In this document: piece by piece, positions 29,721-42,090 of the stretch
How positions within the stretch are numbered: the stretch's first letter is position 1
Layout: every line of letters begins with the position of its first letter
Assembly (NCBI GenBank): GCA_004352715.1
Contig: SCFE01000055.1
Location: 677,661 to 741,660 of the forward strand
Source: Hofstenia miamia
Taxonomy: Eukaryota; Xenacoelomorpha; Acoela
DNA: 64,000 nucleotides
Reading direction: 5' to 3'
Made by a program: the position numbers and the translations under genes
Notes under the pieces: generated by a model
Database searches by the model: none
Told to the model about the DNA's origin: nothing
Seen by the model: the letters and a program-made list of their open reading frames with translations, nothing else

Positions 29721-29734
29721 CCCTAACCCTAACC
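29721..29734 (-). repeat. Short telomere-like TTAGGG run
   Basis: CCCTAACCCTAACC on the plus strand is just over two TTAGGG units. A shorter match (ACCCTAACCC) lies at 17851-17860. Both are too short to be called interstitial telomere. Confidence 0.4.
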
Positions 29735-30207
29735 AATACTTTTGTTATGACTTCAATCATTTAAAACTATTCACTAAATTGTTAACACTGATCTATACAA
29801 AAATAGTTGCTCAATTTCCATTCAACATAGACATCGTTTAACACATTTGTGTTACATCCTTGAACTTAATGTAAATATTGCTATTACTAATAAAGTAGCT
29901 TTCACAACGGAATAACTTGGCTTAGAAATAATAGATAATAATGAATAAGCGAGTACTATTTTGTGTTTTATATCTGTACCTCACTCTATACATCTACAAT
30001 AATGGACTCCATTTTGTTGTGATTCAATACAGGGTTAGGTGCTTCCATGCTTTGAATGTGCTTATAAATTTAAATCGTTAATTAAGGAGTGTCATAGGAT
30101 AAAATTGTGAATAAAAATCATTTTACCAATTTATGATTAAAAACACAACATATGGTTTGTTTAAAGTTTATTCATTCATTAAATATCGAAAGCTGCCCAT
30201 TCAAATT

Positions 30208-30236
30208 CCCGTGCATAGCACGGGAAGTTTCCTAGT
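30208..30236 (+). mobile_element. Probable Helitron 3' terminus
   Basis: A perfect 7-bp-arm hairpin, CCCGTGC-ATA-GCACGGG (30208-30224), is followed seven bases later by CTAG and then T (30232-30236). Helitrons end in a short GC-rich hairpin about ten bases before CTRR, inserted at A/T, and this matches. The 5' TC end and any Rep/helicase coding sequence were not found, so only the 3' end is called; it presumably belongs to a short non-autonomous copy lying to the left. It lies within the span of the Tc1-like element, suggesting one inserted into the other. Confidence 0.5.
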
Positions 30237-31837
30237 TTATATTTAAAATATTAGTCAAAATTTGTTTTATAATGCTTTTGTGTTTTCTAACAGTATTTAT
30301 CTATTCTATTGCTTATTCACAATTTGTTCATAAATTGTTCAATATGTTACATAATGTTGTATACAGTGGAATTTTTCGAAGCAGGAATTAATTAACATTA
30401 ACACTTGAAAGCTGGTTCTTTTGTCTCATAACAATTAGTATGCACAGAGTGTTATGACTTAGTCTAAAAAATATTGTCTCAGACTTTTTGCCTTATGTCA
30501 CTGTTCAATATTTCTTTGAGTTAGTCGAACATTAGAATGCTGATTTTCGGAGCAGTCAAATGCCATCATCAGCCATAAAAGTTTTGAAAGCAAACGGCTT
30601 TAAAATTTTTTGCGCGAGTTTAACACAAAGAAGTTCAAAGAAAGACTGAGAATGCACAGTCTGGCTGTTATTGTAGCTGCATGATAAGTTGGCTGGTTTT
30701 CAACTAATCACCGAAAATTACCAAAAATTCTTTCTTCGTTCACTTGGTGTAAAAAGAAGAGCGTGTCCTTTCAAGCAGTATTTTCCTTCTATCTCTGATA
30801 TGTATAGAGAAAACCTGTACCGTAGTGTTTCAGACAGCACACTAAATTTTATCCATACATAGGTCAAAAACTTAACGAAGGCGTACTGGTAGGTCTTCAA
30901 AAGTAAAATTTAATTTGCTTGTTGTAAATCCTTGAAACATTGCGAAATATTTGCTGGGAAGTGTATTTTTCAAGGGCCTAGCTTAACATCTTTTGCTGCG
31001 AAATGGGAATGTGTTGTCTTGGTATTTTGGATAATGACAATGCCACTGCTGATATTTTATATTTAAATGACAGAAATAATCTGCTGATGCGATCGTCTAA
31101 ATGGTTGATTTTTCCAGTATGCAAACTCACTATCATCATTGGCCGTTGTTATGATTCTTCAAAATTCTTAGGCTTGTTGAAAATAGTGCTATTCTGCTAC
31201 ATTTGTGAGTAGGCCCCACATTTCACCATTAGCTACTATTTTTAGAACATTTGCAAAGTGTTTATACATAACATTTCAATATCAATCGCATTGCATTGAT
31301 CACTAGAAGAATATTTCAAATTTATTCAGAATCTTATAGTACAAAAGGAAATTTCTTGCAATGTGACATTTGGCCAATGCAGATTTGTAAGTGGGTCACG
31401 TTTTTCAGCTCTGGCTCAACCTAGCCATGTTCTTAATTGTATATTTTTGACCCGATTTGGGCCGAAAATTACTAAGAAAATATGAGAAAAGTAGGGTTCT
31501 TTGTGACAATCAAATTTCTGGTATTTACGGAGACTTAATATTTCTGTGCAGCGAAGCGCAAATGAAGAAACGTATTGCAAATTATTTTGCAACATATAAT
31601 GAGGTCTAAATGTCGGATACAACAAATTCGCCTTTGACAACAGCTGATTTTTTTATTTGTGAAAGCGGCCCTTATCCCGTGAATTATGATAAAGCCATTG
31701 GCTGTTGACTGGGACCCTTCACTTTTTAGTGTGAAAATGCAATTTTTCAATTTCAAATATATTTGAAACTTTGACTGCGAATGTTAAAAATATAATGAGA
31801 AAAATAAAAAATAAGATTTTATGTGTACTAAGTATAT

Positions 31838-31905
31838 CATACTTTAACTAGTTCAACTGTAGAATCAACTCATAGCATACTTTAACTAGTTCAATTGTAG
31901 AATCA
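31838..31905. repeat. Tandem duplication, 38-bp period
   Basis: The 30-bp segment CATACTTTAACTAGTTCAA(C/T)... at 31838-31867 recurs at 31876-31905 with one C/T difference and an 8-bp spacer. Confidence 0.9.
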
Positions 31906-34681
31906 TGACTTTTGGATTTTTGTTGTTGACCAGGGAGCGCGACGCGAAAGATCTAAGAACGTTAAATCGGACGAACAAACCTGCTTAGAACGTTGTTGAA
32001 AGATAGGGCAACCGCTTAGAAATTGCTCGAAATGCAATATGTGTAATTATCTTTAAAGAACATGCAGATAACAAGCACTTACTTGCTTTAGTTCACTTGA
32101 GTTGTATTTTAAATGCAATTATCATCAGCATTATATGTGTTTGGTATCAAATATTCTTGGCAATCAGGAGTTAGTAAAATTTTAATTTCACACCAGGCAT
32201 TATATTTTAAAAATTCTGAATTTTCCAATTTTTTGATAAATTTAATACTTTTAGTCTAAACTTAACCTAATTATAATTCAACATTTGTCACTACAATAAT
32301 TCCTTTGACTACCAATGTTAGTAAGTCCATTGGTTTATTCTTCCAGAAATAGTAGGATTGCAAGTAAAAATCCTTAAGTTGAAATGACACAAATATTTTT
32401 CTGCCTTATAATTATATCATTTAGAATTACAGTGTTTCTTGACCATGTACTAGTGTATTTCTTAATATTTCTTAACAGGTCTAGCTTTTTATGTCTGTAG
32501 CAATTTAAACATTAAAGAGTACAGTACTTTGAACATTCAAAAATAAGATTAGTTTTTATGTTATTTGACCTTGAACGTGATGGTCTGCAAGTTATTTGAC
32601 TTTAAAATGCGTCAAAAGTTTTTCACTTTGATAAAGAAGCAATTTAGTAACATTGATTTTATATAAACTGATATTTATCTTTATTCACTGTTATAATCTA
32701 CAAAAAATATTGTCTCTCAGTGCATCCTTGCTTTGGATAATATAGTCGCAAGCTGTTTTCTAGGGATATTGGAAAAATAATTTATTATTGAAATTGATGA
32801 CGCGTTTGTAACTAGGAAGTCATTTTTACCTAAAATAAATCTATTTATAAAATTTCTCTGAAAAAATATATGTTCGGCAAGTTCAATAAGTATTAAGCTA
32901 TGTCTTAATCAAAAATTTATTAATTTACATCATTAAAACACAGCAGTGCTTTAATAGAAAATAAATGAAATGGTTTCAAATTTATGTTTTTCATCTTATG
33001 ATAAATATAATGATTTGTATTTAAAACACTTGTTTGAAAACTAACCCTGTTAGACGTCATAACATTTGAAGATTGCTAAATTTGCTATTAGTGTATTAAG
33101 AAAACTTTAAGTGTTATCAAAATTTTTTAAAATTATTAGAAAAGTGTGAAATTTACTATTTTTCAATTTTCATCAAATTGTGCTGTTTTTCTTTAAAATT
33201 TCTAAAACGTCAATGTACGCCCTCCCTACTTGCATAAATGGATCGTTTTGCGATTCAATCATATACTAAGTCGACATGCTTCAAAACCTCAATTAAATGT
33301 AGTACTCTATTTTGTTGAATGCTAAATATTTATTGTAATGCAATTATGAATTCAGAATAAGTTCTGCTATAAAAACTATTTTAGCGCTCACAAATAATTG
33401 AAATAAGTTTGTATTTCTATTATAATTAAATATTTAAAATAATCAATCATATCTAAAAAGGGAAATATGATACATATTAAGGAATGAAATATAATCAGAA
33501 AAAGAATATTATTTGGTAATTCTATCTCTTTGTTTTAGCTTAAATATTTTTCGATTTTGATTTTGATTCCATTGAGTCGATTACACTACCGCTTGAATTG
33601 ACAAAATGTTTTATTATTAGCTACTCATTATATACATATGAAGCTAATAATTTTACAGCATTATATCAGATTTAAGGAGATGTTCACAAGAACTTATTAA
33701 ATCTCCGAAATTAACATCAACATTTCTATTGTATTAATACTTTGCCTATATTTCCACAAACACCACAATTTATTTTGTTATATTTTACATTTTTATCCCA
33801 TAAAGTATAAATATTTATTGTTATCCCCCATATAGGGGTGGAATATAGAAGCTAACATTTTTTATCAAAACGTTCTGCTGAAATTGATTTAACAATATAA
33901 TAGTAGTTCTTGTTAAAAAAGATGTTACCTGCAATCATCACAAAATTTCTTAGGAGCGCTTTTCAGAGATGTATGCACGATCTGTTTACTGTTGATTACC
34001 CTGAATTTAAGTTCCACAATCAGTACTGCTTTCCATTTTCTGATTTTTTGAAGTATTATAAGAGAATTTCATGAAATACTTTGGTTTCTCTAAATTCAAT
34101 TTTGAACAAAGTTATATCAAATCCATAATAAACTTTGACTGCAAATCTTATGTTAGAGATACAATTATTGGATTGGTTACATTTCGAAATACTAATAAAA
34201 GTTGAATACAAGTGTTTTCTTCAGAATTTTTTATGGATTGCAACTGCTTTGAACTCGTTGAAGTCACAGCTTTGCTGAAGAATAATGCCAACTATCTCTA
34301 AAACAGTGTCAAGATTAGTATAGGCTGCTAATGATTTAGTCGGCTTAATTAAAGAAATAAGAAAATATTTTCAAAGCACACAGTTTTCTACAACCTTTTT
34401 TGTTTGATTTATCTATAGGTTCATTAACCATTTTTATTATAATTTCCATTCAACACCATGCTACGAATTTGTTTTCCAATTGCTCATTATATTATAAATT
34501 TATCAATTTAGAATTTTCAGAAAAAACCGCCGAGGTTGAGTTGATGCGACACCTGCACGGAGCATTCTCATCTATTATATATTTTTATATATACATATAT
34601 TCAGAAATATTTCTAGATGCATTTTCAACAGTGGATGATTGAAATACTAATTTCAGTATAGCATTAATAGATCCCATGCTT

Positions 34682-34683
<2 letters not shown>

Positions 34684-34728
<45 letters not shown>
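34684..34728. repeat. (AT)n microsatellite
   Basis: A 45-bp AT array, followed by imperfect TATATGTATAGATATATA. Confidence 0.95.
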
Positions 34729-34732
<4 letters not shown>

Positions 34733-35138
34733 TATGTATAGATATATATTTATGGAAGAACATTTCTACATAATGTTATTTTTTAAATAATCAAAAATTT
34801 GTACATTCAGTAGTATTTCTATATAGCGACCATTAGCAATGTAATAAAATTGTTTTATGACGAGCATTTTATAAAGATATTTATTTTAGCGATTAAATTA
34901 GGATGGTCCATGGAGGAGAAACATTCTTTTATCTTGTGAAAGTATAATTTTTTTCATTTCTGCGCTTCTAATTTATTTGCAGACACCACTGAACTCTGCA
35001 GATCCCTAAATTACTTCTCATTAAGCATATTTGCTAATTACACTAAGTTTCGTCACACAATAAACTTTTTGTATCCTGGTTATTTTTTAAAATTATCAAC
35101 GAAATGAAAATCATAGCCCAAGAAGGTTTATTCCTGCC

Positions 35139-35141
<3 letters not shown>

Positions 35142-35173
<32 letters not shown>
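35142..35173. repeat. (TA)n microsatellite
   Basis: A 32-bp TA array ending directly at AGGTACACC. Confidence 0.95.
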
Positions 35174-35175
<2 letters not shown>

Positions 35176-38100
35176 TACACCAAAAACCTTTAGGTGAATA
35201 AAAAACCAGAATGCTTTTTCAAGAATTAAAATTTGAGACACCTAGATTTATTGTGGTATAGAATTTTCTCTATTCTTAAATTAAGCTTTTTTAGATTATG
35301 TCTTTAATTCAAGTAGTTCTCTAAAACATTCTTATTGATTAAGAATGTTCTTGTAGTAAAAAGGAACAGATTATTCGAGCAGATAAATTGCTTTCGATTA
35401 GCTTTTGCTATTAAAGCTAAATCAAAAGTATGAACATTTTTAAAAGCAAATAGCGTAATATCAAAATATTGAAATTTGCCTTTATTATTGAAACAGGAAA
35501 TAGTATATTGCTAAATGCTTATTAGAGGAAAACCAGATTTGCAGAGTCAGATAATCTAAAAAATAGATAAATAATTATATTTTAACTAACCATAAAGGGG
35601 GGTATCTTAATAAATATGCGAAATAAATGTATTTAAGTCTTTTAATGGTCTAACACGGTATGCAGCCGCTGAGAGCCGGGTGTTGCGGAAAACGCTGGTA
35701 CTGTATAATTTATTCTTCAAAAAACGTAGCACTTTTTCTCCTGAACGTGTATATATTTAAATGTACAGCACAATGACAAAATCTTTTAAAAATTACAACT
35801 AATGCCATCTAGCGTTCAATATACAGTAGGTTTTGTTAATTTTTACTTAAGGTGATTAGCACTTCAAGCCAAAATACATTTGACTTTACTTCCTACTAAT
35901 TTTTACAGTTATATTGTATATTAGCTACATGTTTGATTTTACAATCTTAGTAAATCGTAACATTCCGACTGCCCTGCCTATTAGAAAGTGACAGCGGGAA
36001 CATGATTAAGCCTGACCCGATTTCGGGTATGAAATTTTCGAGTCAGGTTCGGGTGCAGAGATTAGATTGATAACTAGAAAATGCTAATCACCGCTTGATT
36101 TGAGAAAGATCCGAGCCGTTAACTAATACCAATGAATTACTGTTTCCCTCAAAAAATGTGATTGCTGTTAATGATCATTTGTCATATTGTCACTCTCTAC
36201 TACCTATGTAAATTCCTATGATTTATCTACTTATGCCTAGGCATTTGTAATTTTAATGCTGCACACAGCATTTCAATGCTATGCCGTTGTACGTTGTTTT
36301 TTGAATTTTAATCGTTTTAAATGAGAATTTACTAAATAATTGGGTGAAATCGCAAATTACATTAGAAAGAACTGAAACAATTACTGAATTGAATCACTTA
36401 GTTATTAGAAAAACATTGTTAAAGTTCATTGTTAACGAACGCTTTCAAGCTACGCTAATTTTGAAAATTATTTAAATAATTTTATTTTTTTAACTGAAAC
36501 AAATTCATTAGAAATTTTGAATAGAATAGCCTAAACTGCCATTTCTTTCAATAATATGAAGTTGTAAAATCGTGCAAATCATGAATATATTGAAGTCAAA
36601 TTCACCCACTATCGAACTTAGAACCTAAATAATAAAAACTTAATGCTTAATTTAAATCTATTCTATATTTAATTTTTCAAAATCTGCAATATTTATCATT
36701 TATTCACCCAAAAATATTACAGACATAATTATAGTCATGAAAATACAGTTTCCATGGTCTGTAATTTTGACTCATGAAACTTGCCATGATTTCTTCAAAT
36801 TACATTTTTATCTTTTATGTTTAATAAATGTGATATTAAGTTTTATACATTTCAATGATATTAACATGTGTCGCTAGATGGCGTAAAAAGTTTAAATATT
36901 AATTGTTGCTAATAAGGTTTTACTGTATTGAAAAAATGATCTATATAAATATATATATAAGAATCTTTGTCTTTGGATTCACTCTATTGATCAGGCTAAA
37001 CTCTGAACAGCACTCCGAATGTTAAACAAAGAATGTGCTGCATTGCATTTCCCTTCGGGTGTCTGTAGATTACTACCAAAATTTGAAGTATACTATTAAT
37101 GAAATATAAATTCATGATAATGATTTACTTGAATCGCTGTTTGGGATTTTTACCTGGTAAGAGTGTCTTCGCAGAAGCCAATTATTTTTTCAAAAGTATC
37201 GATTTGCGAGACACTTAACTCGATAATGTTGTATTTTAATTCAGCCCTCTAGGGAGAACATGTGCATAACAACAATATCATTTACAAAAGACTGTGATGT
37301 TGCAATTAATATTGTTGATATGAACCCATTAGTAACATATTAAAGACTTTTCCAGAAAATCTTATTTTGCTGAGTAGCAATAATTGACGAAAGTAACGTA
37401 CCGCAAACAGAGTTCTATGTAATCAATATTTAAAATTTTTAAGCAAATCAAGAACTGATCAAATAAATATTTTTGCAATTTTTGGTAGATTAATTCCTTA
37501 CTTTTGAAAAAATCAAACATTTGTAATCATAACTACGATATTCACTGCAAAAGTTTCCGCTGAGGAGGGCAATGGATGAAAAAGGGCTAAGCTTGTTCTT
37601 TTGGTAATTGCCATTGGGAGCAATTATAGTAATAATAGTATTAAGTTATAATAGCTCAAAATTAGCTCGTTCACAGAAACTAGATTAAAGGCATTATTGT
37701 TGAAAAAAATTTCAACAATGATGTTTTTCAGGTTTTTATGGATATGAAGTTCCATATTAGAGTATATCATATATTTCATAAAAAGGCGTAGCAGTTCCAA
37801 TTAATGTTATTTCTGTAGATATAAATTATTGAGTTTGATATCAAATGTTCTGTTTTTGCGAATTTTGATTAATTTATTAGGAGTAAAATTATCAATTTTC
37901 GCATATAGTAATTGCAGGCAAGAAGATTATAGACAGGTATTTTGCCTGTTCCATGTTCAAGTGAACCTTTCTTTATATAGGAAAATCAAAGTAAATGCAT
38001 ATTCCCTATTTTATCTGTGTCAAGTAACCATTAATACGTGTGCATTGCAAATTTACAAACTGTTGCTTAAGCATATCTTTTTCAATGGCATAATGCACTT

Positions 38101-38428
38101 TATACTCGTGATTATATATATATATATTATATATAGTGTCAAACAACTTCTTAGAGATGAAGTTCCTTCATTAAGTCGGCAAAATATTACTTCTTATGGA
38201 TATCCACATATATAGAATCTACAAATTTGTGACAGCATACCAAATTAATAGAATATTACATTTTACGTAAACTAATTATTCAGCTAAATGTAACAAAGGA
38301 CGTATTTCAAAATAATATAACTGTATGATTTTATTTTTAACATTGTAATAGTCGTTTTGCTTTCATCTAGTTATCAAAGAAAAATAGTGTCAAGTAAGAG
38401 TGTTGTTCATTATTTTTCGTCTGGCAAC

Positions 38429-38642
38429 GAAAGCAATTGCCGTAATATTTTATCACACCAATGTTTGAAATTCAATGAATAGCGTCGCAGATAATTTTAA
38501 TAGACATTGAAATTGATGTCTACTATTTAGTACNNNNGAAAGCAATTGCCGTAATATTTTATCACACCAATGTTTGAAATTCAATGAATAGCGTCGCAGA
38601 TTATTTTAATAGACATTGAAATTGATGTCTACTATTTAGTAC
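38429..38642. repeat. Direct duplication across assembly gap (gap 38534-38537)
   Basis: 38429-38533 and 38538-38642 are 105-bp copies with one difference, separated only by four Ns. Confidence 0.92.
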
Positions 38643-39735
38643 CTGGATGCAACAGGCCCATTCCCAAATGAGACCAGTAATTTTTATTAAACAAAGTTTA
38701 TTTTTAGTAAAATAATAAACAAAATTTAGAGCAATTTTCAATATATTTCTTGAATTTTTAAAGAAAGAATGTTTTAAGTTTTACTTAAAGATAATGTATT
38801 ATATAAATTAATTATATGTTAGCTAAAATAATTTTTTGTTTCAATAGAGTAAAAATAGTATAATTAAATTAAAGTCTATTTCAAAGTATGAACTATATAA
38901 ATTAAATGGCTCCTAGCAAACTTAATCTTCCTGTAGTTTACTCTTTTAATGCGAATAGTATTGCCCGATACAGAACAAGAATAGCAAGGCGTATAGGTGT
39001 TTTAGATTGTTTACGAAAGATGTCTTGAGCAGTTGAGAATAAGAAATGGACAGAAAAAAGTATGAGATTGTAAATTTTTATTAAGCACTTGACCTTAAGT
39101 AATGAACATAAAGTGAAGTTGGAAAGGAAACATTATCACTACAAATGGGAAAAGCAGCTTGTGAAATTGACAATGAAAAGTTTAATCGGATTCGAAATTT
39201 GTAAGTTAGAAGGTCAAAGTTTCAAATGAAAGTTCTGTCAATTGGTGATGGTCTGATACATTATTTTGGATTTGGATATATTGCATGTAAATCTGATTGA
39301 GTTGTGTTCAAAATATCTGATGCATTTGCCACTTTGCCCTAAACTGCAAAAAGCAACATAGTGGGGGATCAAAATCAATGAAGCTGGCAATTGAGCATGC
39401 ATACCCATCATAGCTACAAACCAGCTCATCTAAATTTCAGTAATATCTTTGCAAGAAAAATGCTTCCACTATTAAATTATATAAGGTTCAAAATCACTGA
39501 TTGCATAATCTTAAGGCTCATTAATTAGGATATACTTAGTTAATTATGATCATGTTCATCAGAATAGCTAATGGATTCCTCTAATTGCATGTCTAATTAT
39601 AGTAATATTAGATTTATGAATTTAAATTACTGCAGATTTTCAAAGTATTTATTAACTTTATTTATATTAGTAGTATTGCCAAAATTATAGTTTAAGAAGT
39701 GCGGCTAACTGGAAACAATTTGAAAGTATTTTTAC

Positions 39736-40033
39736 TAGAGTCTGCACGAACGGTCCGGTCACTTCTTTGAGAACCAGTCACTTGATATCGTTGACAGCAA
39801 CGGCACCAAACAACAAAACCCGAGTCAGACCAGGAAGAAACCGGGAACCGGTGCAACTTTTCAATGTCAATTGAAATCGGAACCAACTTCGAGAATATTA
39901 GCTATTATATGAATTTGCTGCAAGCATAAAAAATGTAGGGAAGCGGGACTTAATATTAAGGATTGGACCGGAACGGGGTTTGAAAAATTTGAGCACTGAA
40001 CGGTACGCAAAATTAGGGTTCTCACAGGTCTTA
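39736..40033. mobile_element. Possible hAT-type remnant
   Basis: The left end AGAGTCTGCACGAACGG and the right end (reverse complement, ending about 40031) AGACCTGTGAGAACCC align over most positions. The interior is rich in GGACCGGAACGGGG/AACCGGTG words, as in many hAT elements. No 8-bp target duplication was found, so the boundaries and class are tentative. Confidence 0.4.
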
Positions 40034-40879
40034 ATCTAAATCCTGTTTCTTTTTTTGTCTGTTTTTACTTGGAACAACTGATCCAAATATGACAGAGGAA
40101 ATACTTATATGTACGTAGCTATGATTGAATGCAACATTCTCTGTTTATATTAATCTAAATCTTAAAATACAGAATGTCTTTCTTTTCATTAGGACAAACG
40201 CAATTATCTTAGTTATTATGAGGACATACTTATTAACATAGATATAAATGTGGAATTCAATGCAACCCAGTTTATGAAAAAATGGGATTTTAGAATGTGG
40301 TAGAGCTGCGATATAATAAAAAACATAAATTCATTCAGAACAGCATATCCAACTGAAATATTTTATAACTCGGAAAAAATTGAATGCGTAGTCGAGTAAT
40401 AAAGTTAAGTGCTACATCATGCAGTAGAAGATTTATCTCCATTTATTAAATAAACTTGTAACAGATGTCATTAATTCAATCCTGTCAGAGTAACCGCATC
40501 TAATTCGCTAAACAGTGAATTGCTGTAATTGACGTGCACGTGAATAAATTCTGTGGAATCTAAATTATCCGAGAGCTTGCTGCATTTACGAATTAATTGA
40601 GTTGAATGGGAGACAATTTGAGTTAATTTGGGGGTAGTTTTACAGACGGTTACTTCCCATTGTCCGATGCTATAAATTCCTTTGTGGCTCTGGGAATTAA
40701 CGTTTTTGCCAAATTAAGCAAAACAATGAATTTTTTCATTAAATTAGGTAATAATTTTAACCTTGGAAAATTTTAGGTTGTCCTAATTACCAAGCTTTGG
40801 TTCTATGTATTTCACTATTCTTCATAGTTGAAGATACAATCTTTATATTGCCAACATTTATAATTACATGCCTTTATCT

Positions 40880-42090
40880 TAAGTGTATGTTAATGATTTA
40901 AGTCAAAAGGTAAAATGTAACCGATTGCAATATGCAGATGATGCTATATTCTACTCAAATGAATGTCTTCAAAATGGAATGCTAAATTAGATTCACAATG
41001 ATTAAGCACAATTGTACCTAGTAAAACCTGGAAATTCTCATATTAATACTAGGAGAAAGAAATCAATATTTTATGGCATTTTCAGTAAACTTAAACTACC
41101 TGGGAATTCTTAAAAATCTTTCATGATTTTTTAAGAAATATTTAAAAACTCATAGTGCAAAATCTATTGACGATATCGACACTCTTCAAGTCTTCAGAGC
41201 CTCAATGAATAGTTAATCCCACGGCTTATATGTACCTTAAAATTAGGTATGGAAATAATTTAAATATTTTTAAAATATCAGAAATTTCAGAGAATCTTCT
41301 CAAATTCTTTAGGCGCATCAATACAATTTTCAAGTTTACATTCAGGCTTGTTCGCCAAATAGATCTGTTCATGCCTTCCTATTTCCAAATTTGCTAATGG
41401 GTTTAGAGAAATTTTTGTAAATGTGTAGAAAACGGTTTGTAACTCTAAAAGCACACCAGGTTGTTTAGGTTAACCAATTGAAAAATTTTAAATATTGGTT
41501 GTTATTTTTATCAGCACTCCTTATTTGACAATCAGCTACCTTTGTGATGAAAAAATTACTATTTCAATAAACTCCTTTTGTTGTTTTAGGAGGTTAATCA
41601 TTTCGAAAATTAAAATTAATTTAATTCATTCATTAGGTATTTACTATTTTAAACATGCTAGGCTTCTTTAACTCTGAATATAATAGAAAAATCTAGCTAC
41701 AAATTCAGTAGGCTCATAAGAGTTGTATGGATAATTCAAGATTAAGAAAACTTAAGTGCTAAGATACATGACCATCTTGTATTAATTAAACGTCTAAGCT
41801 AACTACTTTTTACAGGATTATCAACATATTTATTCTGCATATGATTCTGTTAGTTTTTAAAATGTATCATTCTCTTATTAATCGTCTTTGCATTAGTGCT
41901 CAACCCTAACAAAATTAAAATTAGAATAATACAGAAATCTTTTAAGAACACTACAATGCGAATCTGGAATTTTCTAAGTCAAGCAATAAAGCAAATTTAA
42001 AAATTTAAGCATTTCACATTTCAAGCAAAATATGACTTCGAACTCTTTCCTTACAGAAAGACCTTAACTCAAATAAAGAGAGCTAAATTC
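40880..42090 (+). mobile_element. Degenerate non-LTR retrotransposon (second LINE copy)
   Basis: The plus strand shows NDLSQKVKCNRLQYADDAIFYS (about 40895-40960) with the intact catalytic YADD at 40931-40942, equivalent to INDLxxxx...YADDTxxYS of LINE reverse transcriptases. After about 1 kb of frame-broken sequence, WNFLSQAIKQI followed by FKHFTFQAKYDFEL (about 41962-42050) matches the common C-terminal WNxLPxxI...FKxxL ending. The spacing between these motifs is similar to that in the copy at 11.9-13.1 kb, so both are probably CR1/L2/Jockey-like, though they are diverged from each other. Upstream RT motifs and the endonuclease were not seen. Confidence 0.7.

Larger units (their letters stand above)
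28796..30503 (-). mobile_element. Degenerate Tc1/mariner-like transposon
   Basis: The left end (CAATGCCGCTCAAAAGTCTA, present twice because of the gap duplication) and a weaker right end near 30470-30503 form an imperfect inverted repeat. The right end, as reverse complement, reads CAGTG...GGCAAAAAGTCTGAGAC. They share the AAAAGTCT[A/G]AGAC block. Between them, the minus strand at 29122-29283 encodes a Tc1-type transposase C-terminus. The span of about 1.7 kb is close to a full Tc1 element, but it includes the gap artefact and an apparent Helitron end, so the boundaries are approximate. The left end follows a TA dinucleotide as expected; the right flank does not show a clear TA. Confidence 0.55.
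30504..39735. other. Long stretch without recognisable genes
   Basis: Supported contents are a tandem 38-bp duplication (31838-31905), AT arrays (34684-34728, 35142-35173), two copies of the GCCATCTAGCG-type motif in opposite orientation (35804-35814, 36872-36883), GGGTTCGGGT-like words at 36010-36060 that may be a hAT scrap, and a gap duplication (38429-38642). The 128-codon open frame at 37829-38215 spans a TA run and shows no motif. The frame at 34400-34642 has no exon boundaries. Confidence 0.45.

Noticed and set aside
34520-34580. A minus-strand DENAPCRC segment reminiscent of the Tc1 QDNAPCH motif
   Set aside because: It is a single short match, without other transposase motifs or terminal repeats around it.
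37829-38215. A 128-codon open frame, the longest in the window
   Set aside because: It crosses a TA microsatellite, has no motif, signal peptide or splice signals, and shows no base-composition change. At about 8% stop codons per random codon, a frame this long somewhere in 64 kb is not remarkable.
39238-39429. A minus-strand frame faintly resembling the central part of hAT transposases
   Set aside because: The resemblance is limited to a few residues, with no conserved His/Cys pattern and no element ends nearby.
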